DNA of 13,252 bases. Source: an uncultured Bacteroidota bacterium (GTDB lineage: Bacteria; Bacteroidota; Bacteroidia; Chitinophagales; Chitinophagaceae). The notes under the pieces are model-generated. The model was not told the DNA's origin, made no database searches, and was given only the letters and a program-made list of their open reading frames with translations. The stretch covers positions 1 to 13,252 of the forward strand of contig CAIVKT010000285.1 in assembly GCA_903906615.1 (NCBI GenBank), read 5' to 3'. Positions 1-7,474 of the stretch are shown piece after piece (the stretch's first letter is position 1; each line of letters starts with the position of its first letter). The position numbers and the translations under genes were made by a program.

Positions 1-638
1 TGAATAGAGGCTTGATCACTTTTTTATTGTGCCTTATAGGCACCACTGTCGTAGCACAGTCTGATTGGCACCTCAAAAAAGATGAAGAAGGTATCAAAGT
101 ATATACCGCCGAAACACCCAATTCCAATTTCAAATCCATAAAGGTAGATTGCATCATCAATGCCACTGTTCCGCAGATCATAGCCTGCCTTAGTGATATG
201 AGCATACAGACGGAATGGGTATATAACAGCAAGTCTGCAAAACTCATTAAGCAAATTAAGGAAAATGAATTCGCCTTTTATTCAGAAGTGAGTGTGCCAT
301 GGCCGGGCACCAACCGCGATTATATTGCCCATATCGTCATCAACCAGGTATCGCCTACCGTTACGACTATTGACTCCCATTCCGATCCAACCTTGGTGCC
401 GGAAAAAGACGGATTGGTGAGAATAAAAAAGTCAACAGCCCACTGGGAGCTGACCACTATTAATAAAGGATCTGTGCGCATAGTATACACCCTTGCCTTC
501 GACCCTGCCGGGGCGGCGCCTGCCTGGCTCATTAATTTGTTCGTGACCAAGGGCCCATTAGAGACGTTCAAAAAATTAAAAGAAGAAGTGAAGAAGCCTG
601 CTTACCAAAACGCGCATTTTGATTACATCAAAGAGTAG
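1..638 (+). CDS. Secreted START-domain (lipid-binding fold) protein, start codon cut by window edge
   Basis: The frame is open to the left edge and reads N-R-G-L-I-T from base 3. The window's first two bases are TG, so the start codon is almost certainly one base outside (xTG), giving about 212 residues beginning MNRG. Residues 1-19 form a signal peptide: short basic start, hydrophobic stretch LITFLLCLIG, then VVA before Q-S. The mature part has the pattern of START/Bet v1-like lipid-binding domains: a KSIKVDCIINATVPQI strand/helix near the front, a central W-P-G-T-N-R-D-Y motif, and a C-terminal amphipathic helix beginning A-P-A-W-L-I-N and ending F-K-K-L-K-E-E-V. The family binds hydrophobic ligands in a cavity; no ligand or enzymatic role can be inferred here. 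The probable location is periplasm or outer surface. It converges on the minus-strand glycosyltransferase with a 7-bp gap and no obvious hairpin between them. Confidence 0.85.
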   Translation, partial: NRGLITFLLCLIGTTVVAQSDWHLKKDEEGIKVYTAETPNSNFKSIKVDCIINATVPQIIACLSDMSIQTEWVYNSKSAKLIKQIKENEFAFYSEVSVPWPGTNRDYIAHIVINQVSPTVTTIDSHSDPTLVPEKDGLVRIKKSTAHWELTTINKGSVRIVYTLAFDPAGAAPAWLINLFVTKGPLETFKKLKEEVKKPAYQNAHFDYIKE

Positions 639-645
639 CCGTGAA

Positions 646-1875
646 TTAGCTATGAAGTAGTCGCACCTTGGTACCCCGCCCGAGTGCCAATATACGGGAA
701 TACATGCGCTGAATAGCCGATAGCTGTATAACCTGCAATTTTTCCGGCACAATGTTGATCATACCAATCGCTTGCTCATATCGCGCAAGGCATATATCCA
801 TACTGAATTCTGCTGAGGCCAGTTGCCTTGCTGCCAATTGCCTTATTGCTTTGGGTACCGCTGCTATCTCTTTTATTTTGCTCACAGCATCTGCAATATT
901 ACCTACTTCATACACTCTATAGCAATCGGGAGCCAGCGCATGGTGTTCGTAGTCCTCAATGCCGCTTACGCGCGTACCTACCAAGCCACAGCCTGCGGCT
1001 AGAGCCTCCATCATAGCTATAGGTGTTCCTTCAAAATCCGAAGTTAGTAACAGCACATCGCTGGCTGCTAAATGAGCCGCAACCTCTTGCTGTGGCAGCC
1101 ATCCATAAAAAGTCACTTGTTGTTGTAGCCTTGCCTCGCTAATCTTTTTTTCGATCGTTTCTTTTGCATCACCATCACCTATCACCCGCAGTTGAAATTT
1201 TGTATCGCTTTTGGCCAGTTCCACGCATATCTTCACCAGGTCTCCCGCCCTTTTCTGGTAGTCCGTTATCCTGCCTGCATATACAAGGTTCAAAGTATCT
1301 GTATTGCCTGCTGTGGGCTTGTACGCAGGCAGTTTGATACCGCAAGGGATGGTGGCAATATTTTCGGTATTGTAGTGTCGCAGCCGCGCCTGTACGGTAT
1401 GGTGTACCCGCTCCGATACACAAGTAAAGAACGCTACCTGCTGCTGATACTTTGTGGCAAGTGCGTAATAATGCGCCTCATCGCTATGTAGCACACCTAT
1501 TACGGGGTAAGTAGCGCACATGGCTGTAGCCGATGCCCACACAACCGCATCATCAGATACAATAACAGGCGTACCGGCTGGCAGTTGCGCAAGCAATTTT
1601 TTATAAATGAACGCCCGGTATTCAGGAGTGCCAAATTCAAATTCATAACTCACCTTTGCGGAGAGGATGTGTGCCTTGCTGTTTTGCGCAGCTAATAACT
1701 GTAACAATGTATCTCTGCCCTTAGCCGAAAAGAATGCTTTTGTCGGTTCTACAGTAACGAAATAAACCTCCTTCCCCGCTTCGGCAAAGGCTGCTGCGGC
1801 ATCGGCCATCCAGCGGGTAACTCCGCCCCTGTGATAGGGGTGGCACAGAAAAGCTATTTTGTTGTTGCCACTCAT
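646..1875 (-). CDS. Glycosyltransferase, GT4-like (GT-B fold)
   Basis: This 409-residue cytoplasmic or membrane-peripheral glycosyltransferase likely transfers a nucleotide-activated sugar during surface polysaccharide assembly. The N-terminal Rossmann domain opens with a Gly-rich acceptor loop, H-R-G-G-V-T (about 15-20). The C-terminal nucleotide-sugar domain starts near VYAGRITDYQKR (198-209). It carries V-I-G-D-G (231-235) and the E-x7-E donor motif, with E282 and E290 in FEGTPIAMMEALAAG, followed by G-T-R-V-S-G-I-E-D. These are hallmarks of retaining GT4-like enzymes. Its ATG overlaps the asnB stop codon in an ATGA tetranucleotide, so the two genes are translationally coupled and asnB is the promoter-proximal gene. 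Donor and acceptor sugars cannot be read from the sequence. No frameshift or missing motif was seen. Confidence 0.9.
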   Translation of the reverse strand: MSGNNKIAFLCHPYHRGGVTRWMADAAAAFAEAGKEVYFVTVEPTKAFFSAKGRDTLLQLLAAQNSKAHILSAKVSYEFEFGTPEYRAFIYKKLLAQLPAGTPVIVSDDAVVWASATAMCATYPVIGVLHSDEAHYYALATKYQQQVAFFTCVSERVHHTVQARLRHYNTENIATIPCGIKLPAYKPTAGNTDTLNLVYAGRITDYQKRAGDLVKICVELAKSDTKFQLRVIGDGDAKETIEKKISEARLQQQVTFYGWLPQQEVAAHLAASDVLLLTSDFEGTPIAMMEALAAGCGLVGTRVSGIEDYEHHALAPDCYRVYEVGNIADAVSKIKEIAAVPKAIRQLAARQLASAEFSMDICLARYEQAIGMINIVPEKLQVIQLSAIQRMYSRILALGRGTKVRLLHS

Positions 1876-3821
1876 TGTTTATCCAGCCATCGGTTAAAAC
1901 ATATGATGCGCCACGGCATAAAGTTGAATGTGCGCTTGCCATCCATTATCTCTGCTACATATTTCCGCGCGGCAGTTGCGTCTATCATGGTACGGTCCAG
2001 TTTTTTGTAGGCTGCTTCCAGCTCATTACTAAACCATGCTCTGCCTTCTTCTTTCAGCCACACTTCTTCCGGTGTCACAAAGCCCATCTTATCTCTGCGT
2101 TGCTCAATGGCTTCGGGTATTACACCGTGCATGGCCTTGCGCAGCACATGCTTGCGTACGCCTTTGTTATACACATACCGCTCCGGCAGGCTCATGTTAA
2201 ACTCCACAAGCCGGTAATCCAAAAAAGGTGTGCGCGACTCCACACTCCACGCCATTGAATTGTGGTCTTCGTAGCGCAGCAACCCCGGCAATGGAGTGCT
2301 ATATAGCTGTTGTACCAGGTTTTCTCTCAGGCTGTGTGCATGTTGCAATTCGCCTTCATTGTTCTGGTGTAATACCCAGTCGGCCGGGGAATGTGTGGAT
2401 AGTCGCAAACGCTTAGGTAGCAGCTGAGTAATGCCTTTACCGCCTGTTAGTTGCGCAGCGCCCAATAAAAATCCCTTGGGCCAGTGCCCTTTTTCGCTTT
2501 TATAGTGCCTTGCCTCAACATACAGCGAGCGCCATTTCATTTGTTGCAACATACCTGTGTAGTACGATAGGTCGTTGCCGCCATACCCCGCAAGCTGCTC
2601 ATCTGCGCCCTGCCCGTCTATCATCACTTTAAGCCCTGCTCTGTTCGTTTCTTTAAATACCGCCCACTGGCTGAAGATAGATGTGCTGCCAAATGGTTCA
2701 TCCTGGTACCACAGCAATGTGTCGAGGTCTTCCTGCAATTGTGTGAACGAAGGAAATACCCTGTGTGGATGCGCCTTTGTTTTTGCGATCACCTGCTGCG
2801 CGTAGCTCCACTCATCATATCGCGCGTTATCAAAGCAGGCGGTTACTGTTTCTTGCCCTGCATGGTCGCCCTGTGCTTGCAGCAAGTCTGCTGCCAGGCA
2901 CACAATGCTCGATGAATCCAGCCCGCCGGATAGGCAGGAGCCCACTTTCACATCAGAGCGCAGCCGCACCCGCACTGAATCCGTCAGCAATGTCTTTAAT
3001 TGCGTAGCGGCATCCTCAAAGCTGCCCCGCCACTTTGTATTGGGTAGTTGATACCACCGTACTGTTTTCATTTTACAATCACTGTCTGCAAGGTCTATGT
3101 GCAGGTAGTGGCCGCCTGGCAGTTGTTTTATTTGTGTGTCAAATGTATTGTCCGTATGCTCTGTAGCGCCTGTGGCAAGGAACTGCCTTGCGCTGGTTTC
3201 ATTCAGCGAGAACTGAAATCCCGGCGCAGTGCTTATCTGCTTTATTTCAGAGGCCAGGTATATGGCATTTGTTCCGGTATAGTAGTAGAGCGGCTTCACG
3301 CCAAACCTATCGCGCACGGCATAGAGCTCCTGCTTCCGCTCGTCCAGCAGTACAAAGGCAAACATGCCATTGAACTTATGCAGGCATGCTGAGCCCCATT
3401 GCGCCCATGCGTGTAATATCACTTCGGTATCGGATGTGCCGGTGAATTGATGCCCTGCCTGCCGCAGTTCTTCTTTTATCTCCAGGTAATTATAGATCTC
3501 ACCATTAAACACAATAGACAGTTGCGCTTCGGCAAACAGCATAGGCTGATGCCCCGTAGGTGAAAGATCAAGAATAGATAGCCGCCTGTGCCCTAAGCCT
3601 ACTTTAAAGGATTCGCCGGGGTGCAGGTCTTCATACTTCCAGTGGTCTTTTGTGGAATGTGCGGTGTCTTTGCCTGCCCACACTTTGGCATTGCTACCGG
3701 GCTTCCAGGTAAGGAACCCCTCATCATCAGGACCGCGGTGGCGTATAACAGATGTGGCATCAATAAGCTGTGCGCTATCGCTCTTACCCCTGATGTTAAT
3801 TACCGATAGTATGCCGCACAT
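1872..3821 (-). CDS. asnB: Glutamine-hydrolysing asparagine synthetase-like amidotransferase
   Basis: This 649-residue protein has two domains. The N-terminal Ntn glutaminase starts MCGI, so Cys2 is the nucleophile after Met removal. It carries HRGPDDEG (28-35), GLGHRRLSILDLS and FNGEIYNY (105-112). The C-terminal ATP-pyrophosphatase domain has the PP-loop SGGLDSS (298-304), DGQGADE (402-408) and a downstream S-V-E-S-R-T-P-F-L-D motif. The reaction is amide transfer from glutamine to an ATP-activated carboxylate. The enzyme is about 95 residues longer than E. coli AsnB, as is usual for AsnB homologues in polysaccharide clusters. Relatives there, such as WbtH of Francisella and WbpS of Pseudomonas, are assigned to amidating uronic acids. 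Its operon partner is a glycosyltransferase and it diverges from a second sugar operon. A role in glycan amidation is therefore at least as plausible as asparagine synthesis; sequence alone cannot decide. Confidence 0.93.
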   Translation of the reverse strand: MCGILSVINIRGKSDSAQLIDATSVIRHRGPDDEGFLTWKPGSNAKVWAGKDTAHSTKDHWKYEDLHPGESFKVGLGHRRLSILDLSPTGHQPMLFAEAQLSIVFNGEIYNYLEIKEELRQAGHQFTGTSDTEVILHAWAQWGSACLHKFNGMFAFVLLDERKQELYAVRDRFGVKPLYYYTGTNAIYLASEIKQISTAPGFQFSLNETSARQFLATGATEHTDNTFDTQIKQLPGGHYLHIDLADSDCKMKTVRWYQLPNTKWRGSFEDAATQLKTLLTDSVRVRLRSDVKVGSCLSGGLDSSSIVCLAADLLQAQGDHAGQETVTACFDNARYDEWSYAQQVIAKTKAHPHRVFPSFTQLQEDLDTLLWYQDEPFGSTSIFSQWAVFKETNRAGLKVMIDGQGADEQLAGYGGNDLSYYTGMLQQMKWRSLYVEARHYKSEKGHWPKGFLLGAAQLTGGKGITQLLPKRLRLSTHSPADWVLHQNNEGELQHAHSLRENLVQQLYSTPLPGLLRYEDHNSMAWSVESRTPFLDYRLVEFNMSLPERYVYNKGVRKHVLRKAMHGVIPEAIEQRRDKMGFVTPEEVWLKEEGRAWFSNELEAAYKKLDRTMIDATAARKYVAEIMDGKRTFNFMPWRIICFNRWLDKQ

Positions 3822-3863
3822 GGTGTTTTAATGGTATAGCCTGCTGTGATTTTTTCAGCGCAG

Positions 3864-3871
3864 CAAAATTA
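3864..3871 (-). promoter_or_regulatory. Putative -7 promoter element of the asnB-glycosyltransferase operon
   Basis: On the minus strand this is TAATTTTG, matching the Bacteroidota TAnnTTTG -7 consensus. It lies 42 bases before the asnB ATG, which would give a 5' leader of about 35 nt. A TTTTG lies upstream, but with a 26-base spacer, longer than the usual 17-23 for a -33 element, so only the -7 element is convincing. Confidence 0.5.
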
Positions 3872-3939
3872 CACAAAATGCCCTGTTTTATTGCAGGCAA
3901 AAGGGTAATTTATCGCAACAACTATCACCTCATAAATGC

Positions 3940-3947
3940 TACTTTTG
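3940..3947 (+). promoter_or_regulatory. Putative -7 promoter element of the glycosyltransferase-wlbA-formyltransferase run
   Basis: TACTTTTG matches TAnnTTTG and ends only six bases before the ATG at 3954. If it is used, the transcript starts at or within a few bases of the start codon. No good TTTG -33 element is visible at the expected distance. It lies about 70 bp from the opposing asnB element in the same 132-bp divergent gap. Confidence 0.45.
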
Positions 3948-3953
3948 TGCTTA

Positions 3954-5264
3954 ATGAAGGTTCTCGCACTCACACATGCCCATTTACATCCCGGCGGGCT
4001 ATCGCCAGTATCCTGCGAGCGTGCCGACTCGCTGGTGGGTACGTGGAGCAGTGCGCTGCACTGGGACATTGATGTGGTACATACTCCTGGCACCCAATGG
4101 CGGGGTATATGGCTCGATGGCAATGGGCTACAGGTACATATCATTCACCAGCCTGCGCCACCTGCCCTGATGATGAACAAGCCACAACTGTTTTCGTCAG
4201 AGATAAAAGCCCTGCTGGCTAAGCAGCAATATGCAAAAGTGTTCGAGCTGGGCATAGCCCGTATTTCAAAACGCGCGCGCAAGGCTTTCTCTGCCAACGG
4301 CCTCGCCCTGCCCTACGAACTGGCAAAGGCCAGACAATGGGGACAGGCATTGGCAGGCAATGAACGGATAAAGAACAGCAAATACGACCTCATTTTTGTA
4401 TGTGCAGGCTACGGTGACGAATACCTGCTGGAAACCGGCCTGCTGCTCGCAGAGCAGCAGAATGTGCCCATGGTCGTTGATTTCAGGGACTTGTGGAGCG
4501 ATCATCACAATGAAGGCCGCTTTACCGAAAAACAAAAAAAGGTGATCCGCAGGCTGGAAACAAGGCTACTTCAAAAAACAGTAATGGTGAGCGTGCCGCA
4601 AAAGCATATGGCCACATTACTAAAGAAGTGGCTCAAAACACCTGTATACCTGCTTGCACACAGCGCCTATACCGACCCTGCCTGGAAGGATGGCCGTGTA
4701 GTAAGCAATGAGTTCGTGATGCTGTATGCAGGTAAGCTTTATGCCGATGGTCCGGGTCTGGGTATGCTCATAGATCTCATCAAAAAACTGGCGGCGGCTC
4801 ATTTATACAAGCCATTCCGTTGCCGTTTTTTTGTAGATGACCCGGATATGCTGAAGCGTATCGCCGAAGATAATGGTGTAGCGCAATACATGGAGATCAA
4901 CAGCTGGGTTGCCCCCGGCGAACTGTGGCAGAACATGCGCAGCGCGCACCTGCTACTTATACCCGATTCGGGTGTGGCCGAAAATTACCCGTTGCTGCCG
5001 ACCAAAACGTTTCAATACGCCTATGCCGGGCGGCAGATATTGTGCCTCTCGGCCTATAAAAATGACGAGATGCAGGAATTCCTGGATGCGCACCACGCGG
5101 GCATTGTTACTACCAACGTTGATGATGCCGCCACATGGGTGGCACAACTTTCTTTTGCCAACGAGCAGTACGAACAGATGCCCGCCATGAGGAATGTGCC
5201 ACTGCGGGCGCAGGCCGCCCATGATATGGGCATAGAAATTGAGAAAATTATGGCACAGAAGTAA
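3954..5264 (+). CDS. GT-B fold glycosyltransferase
   Basis: From the ATG at 3954 the protein is 436 residues. An earlier in-frame ATG at 3936 would add MLLLCL, but the Rossmann strand M-K-V-L-A-L-T-H followed by a Gly-rich H-P-G-G loop marks 3954 as the natural start. The N-terminal half holds D-L-I-F-V-C-A-G (145-152) and VVDFRDLWSD (174-183), typical of GT4-like enzymes. The C-terminal half begins LYAGKLY (257-263) and has a donor-site segment LLPTKTFQYAYAGR (347-360), equivalent to the usual P-x-K-x-x-E-Y-x-A-x-G motif with Gln in place of the common Glu. It is probably a cytoplasmic, membrane-associated enzyme adding a sugar to a growing surface glycan. The wlbA gene follows after 55 bp, so its substrate may be the sugar made by that pathway; this is an inference from position only. 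Confidence 0.83.
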   Translation: MKVLALTHAHLHPGGLSPVSCERADSLVGTWSSALHWDIDVVHTPGTQWRGIWLDGNGLQVHIIHQPAPPALMMNKPQLFSSEIKALLAKQQYAKVFELGIARISKRARKAFSANGLALPYELAKARQWGQALAGNERIKNSKYDLIFVCAGYGDEYLLETGLLLAEQQNVPMVVDFRDLWSDHHNEGRFTEKQKKVIRRLETRLLQKTVMVSVPQKHMATLLKKWLKTPVYLLAHSAYTDPAWKDGRVVSNEFVMLYAGKLYADGPGLGMLIDLIKKLAAAHLYKPFRCRFFVDDPDMLKRIAEDNGVAQYMEINSWVAPGELWQNMRSAHLLLIPDSGVAENYPLLPTKTFQYAYAGRQILCLSAYKNDEMQEFLDAHHAGIVTTNVDDAATWVAQLSFANEQYEQMPAMRNVPLRAQAAHDMGIEIEKIMAQK

Positions 5265-5319
5265 TACTTTTATCCCACCTTACCTGACCCCCATACCACT
5301 AAAGAAAAAGTAAAGGCAC

Positions 5320-6261
5320 ATGAAAAACTTCGCACTGATAGGCGCTGCCGGATATATTGCCCCGAGGCACCTTGCGGCCATAAGAGATACTAAGAATAAC
5401 CTGCTGGCCGCTATGGACCGCTTCGACAGCGTGGGCATATTGGATAGCTATTTTCCGCAGGCCCATTTTTTTACAGAGTTCGAGCGTTTTGACCGGCATA
5501 TAGACAAACTGAGAAGAAGGGGCGATAAGATAGATTATGTGAGCATTTGCACACCCAACTACCTGCACGACTCCCACATTCGCTTTGCGCTCCGTAGCAA
5601 TGCAGATGCTATTTGCGAAAAGCCCCTGGTCCTCAATCCCTGGAACCTGGAGGCCCTGCAGGAAATAGAAAAAGAGACCGGCAACAAAGTATTCAACATA
5701 CTGCAACTGCGCCTGCACCCATCTATTATAGCCTTGAAGGAAAAGATAGACAATGAAAAGAACGATAAACTTTACGACATAGACCTTACCTACCTCACCT
5801 CCCGTGGCAACTGGTACGGCAATAGCTGGAAGGGCGAGATCAGCAAGTCGGGCGGCATAGCCACCAATATAGGTATCCACTTCTTCGATATGCTGATCTG
5901 GATATTCGGCGCGGTGAAAGAAAATATAGTGCATGTGGTCAAGGACGATCATGCTGCCGGTATGCTGTACCTCGAAAAGGCACGTGTGCGCTGGTTCCTC
6001 AGCATCAACTACGATCACCTGCCTGCAGAAGCCAAGGCGCAGAACAAACGTACCTTCCGTGCCATCACGGTTGATGGCAAAGAGATAGAGTTCAGTGAGG
6101 GCTTTGGCGACCTGCACACCCGCAGCTACGAAGAAGTGCTGAAGGGCAATGGCTTCGGGCTGGACCAGGCTATGCCCAGCATCACGCTTGCCCATGGCAT
6201 CAGGGTAGCTGCGCCCACACCGCCCACCGGCGAGTATCATCCTTTCATTAAATCTGTATAG
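5320..6261 (+). CDS. wlbA: UDP-N-acetyl-glucosaminuronate 3-dehydrogenase (WlbA/WbpB type, Gfo/Idh/MocA family)
   Basis: This 313-residue enzyme opens with the NAD-binding signature ALIGAAGYIAPRH (5-17), characteristic of WlbA/WbpB. The Gfo/Idh/MocA lysine is K101 in C-E-K-P. The conserved active-site histidine is probably H187, in T-N-I-G-I-H-F-F-D. It also has I-L-Q-L-R-L-H-P, LTYLTSRGNWY, ARVRWFLS and EFSEGFGDLHTRSYEE, all recognisable from that subfamily. The family oxidises C3 of UDP-GlcNAc-uronic acid with NAD+. A PLP aminotransferase then makes a 3-amino sugar, which in Bordetella and Pseudomonas goes to di-N-acetyl mannosaminuronic acid for LPS. Those companion genes are absent from this window. 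It lies 55 bp after a glycosyltransferase and 10 bp before a formyltransferase. A TACTTTTA sequence at 5266-5273 could be a weak internal promoter. Confidence 0.92.
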   Translation: MKNFALIGAAGYIAPRHLAAIRDTKNNLLAAMDRFDSVGILDSYFPQAHFFTEFERFDRHIDKLRRRGDKIDYVSICTPNYLHDSHIRFALRSNADAICEKPLVLNPWNLEALQEIEKETGNKVFNILQLRLHPSIIALKEKIDNEKNDKLYDIDLTYLTSRGNWYGNSWKGEISKSGGIATNIGIHFFDMLIWIFGAVKENIVHVVKDDHAAGMLYLEKARVRWFLSINYDHLPAEAKAQNKRTFRAITVDGKEIEFSEGFGDLHTRSYEEVLKGNGFGLDQAMPSITLAHGIRVAAPTPPTGEYHPFIKSV

Positions 6262-6271
6262 AACTGCCGCA

Positions 6272-6961
6272 ATGAAAACAATAGGCATTATCACCTACGA
6301 CTATCCGCACCTGAAGACCGAACAGGTAATGCTGAACCTGCTGCAAAAGTATGCTCCATCACAAATGAAGATGTTTGCACTGCCCTTTACTCCGCGCAAA
6401 GAAAGGAACATACAAATATCACATCGGCCAAACCAGGCCAATAGCGTGCATCCGCGTAGCATGGCTGATGCTCATGGTATATCCTATACACCCGTTGCGT
6501 TCGATCATGAAATAGAGAGTGGCCTCGATTATTATGTGATACTTGGTGCTGGTATTTTGTCTGAGCGGTTTGTAAAAGATAAAAAAGTATTCAATTGCCA
6601 CCCCGGTGTTATCCCCGCTGTGCGCGGGCTTGATGCTTTTAAGTGGTCTATACTCGAAATGCAGCCCCTTGGTGTATCGCTTCATTTTATAGATGAGCAG
6701 GTGGATGCAGGTGAGATCATTTCCATACTGCCCACCAATGTATACGCTACAGATACCATCGAAACCCTTAGTCGCAGACACTACGAGAACGAAATAGCCA
6801 TTATGAGCGATTTTGAATACCACCTGCAACACCCCGCAAATATCTTTGCTGGTATAGCCACCGGCGAGCCGCACCGCAGGATGGATGCGGCCACAGAAGC
6901 AGCCATGATCGAAAAATTTGAGGCATACAAAACAACAATGGCTTACCCTGCAAATCGTTAG
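6272..6961 (+). CDS. Formyltransferase-fold enzyme, probable sugar N-formyltransferase
   Basis: This 229-residue protein has the formyl-transferase N-terminal fold shared by PurN, Fmt and sugar N-formyltransferases. The catalytic trio is intact: N108 and H110 in F-N-C-H-P-G-V-I-P, and D145 in F-I-D-E-Q-V-D-A-G-E-I-I. This matches Asn106, His108 and Asp144 of E. coli PurN almost position for position. R-G-L-D-A-F-K-W-S-I (118-127) corresponds to the folate/substrate loop of the family. It lacks the Fmt C-terminal tRNA-binding domain. It starts 10 bp after wlbA, so it is co-transcribed with a sugar-nucleotide enzyme rather than with purine genes. The likely reaction is transfer of formyl from N10-formyl-tetrahydrofolate to an amino sugar nucleotide, plausibly the 3-amino product of the WlbA pathway. 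The acceptor is inferred; a divergent PurN is the alternative. Confidence 0.8.
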   Translation: MKTIGIITYDYPHLKTEQVMLNLLQKYAPSQMKMFALPFTPRKERNIQISHRPNQANSVHPRSMADAHGISYTPVAFDHEIESGLDYYVILGAGILSERFVKDKKVFNCHPGVIPAVRGLDAFKWSILEMQPLGVSLHFIDEQVDAGEIISILPTNVYATDTIETLSRRHYENEIAIMSDFEYHLQHPANIFAGIATGEPHRRMDAATEAAMIEKFEAYKTTMAYPANR

Positions 6962-7019
6962 CCCGAATTTATCAACCTTGCTTATCTTTATAACACAATT
7001 CAATAGAAAACACTTCACT

Positions 7020-7427
7020 ATGGCGCTCTTCTCCCAACTCGGTAATTACAGAAACTTCGGACTGCTGATAGCCCGCGCGGGCGTGGGCGTTATGATGTTT
7101 TTGCATGGCCTGTCCAAACTCACCGGCGGCCCTGATAAATGGATAGACCTGGGCCATAACATGAGCCACCTGCACATTACCTTCTTCCCTGTATTCTGGG
7201 GCTTTATGAGCGCCGTTACCGAAACCATTGGCGGGCTGTTCTGCGTGCTTGGCCTGTGGTTCAGGGTGGTTAGCCTGTTTATGGTCATCAACTTCATCGT
7301 GGCTATCCTCACGCTTTTTGCCGCGGGCAAAGGCTTCATGGGTTCGTCCGAAGCTATTGAGCTTGCCTTCGTATTCTTTGGGTTCCTCTTCCTCGGCGCA
7401 GGCACATATTCAGTAGATAAAAGCTAG
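7020..7427 (+). CDS. DoxX-family integral membrane protein
   Basis: From the ATG at 7020 the product is 135 residues. A longer frame from 6918 would run inside the formyltransferase gene, so 7020 is preferred. Four hydrophobic segments are visible at about 13-31, 54-76, 80-101 and 113-130. The first contains the family-typical A-R-x-x-x-G-x-x-x-M-x-x-H-G-x-x-K-L pattern, with H29, G30 and K33. DoxX-like proteins are small four-helix inner-membrane proteins. Some are linked to quinol oxidases or thiol/redox stress systems, but the function is mostly unassigned and none is shown here. It lies 58 bp after the formyltransferase. A TATCTTTA near-match to the -7 consensus at 6983-6990 suggests it may have its own weak promoter. 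It converges on the next gene through a hairpin. Confidence 0.85.
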   Translation: MALFSQLGNYRNFGLLIARAGVGVMMFLHGLSKLTGGPDKWIDLGHNMSHLHITFFPVFWGFMSAVTETIGGLFCVLGLWFRVVSLFMVINFIVAILTLFAAGKGFMGSSEAIELAFVFFGFLFLGAGTYSVDKS

Positions 7428-7431
7428 TCCA

Positions 7432-7468
7432 TAAGTGTCCCACACCTCCTTCAGGTGCGGGACACTTA
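7432..7468. terminator. Hairpin between convergent genes, probable bidirectional terminator
   Basis: The arms TAAGTGTCCCACACCT and AGGTGCGGGACACTTA form a 16-bp stem around the 5-base loop CCTTC. The single mismatch is A opposite C in plus-strand RNA and U opposite G, a wobble pair, in minus-strand RNA, so the stem is more stable in minus-strand RNA. There is no long T tract on either side. It fills most of the 47-bp gap between two converging genes. Confidence 0.7.
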
Positions 7469-7474
7469 GATAGC

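Noticed and set aside
3869..4144. 91-codon minus-strand open frame in the divergent gap
   Set aside because: Mostly antisense to the glycosyltransferase N-terminus, and it covers the promoter elements; no recognisable product.
5299..6294. 331-codon minus-strand open frame
   Set aside because: It lies antisense across the whole of wlbA, whose motifs are unmistakable. The translation has no recognisable domain.
6419..7018. 199-codon minus-strand open frame
   Set aside because: Antisense to the formyltransferase with intact catalytic residues; the product is featureless.
6918..7019. Upstream extension of the DoxX frame
   Set aside because: It overlaps the end of the formyltransferase gene and adds a polar stretch before the normal first helix; the ATG at 7020 fits the family.
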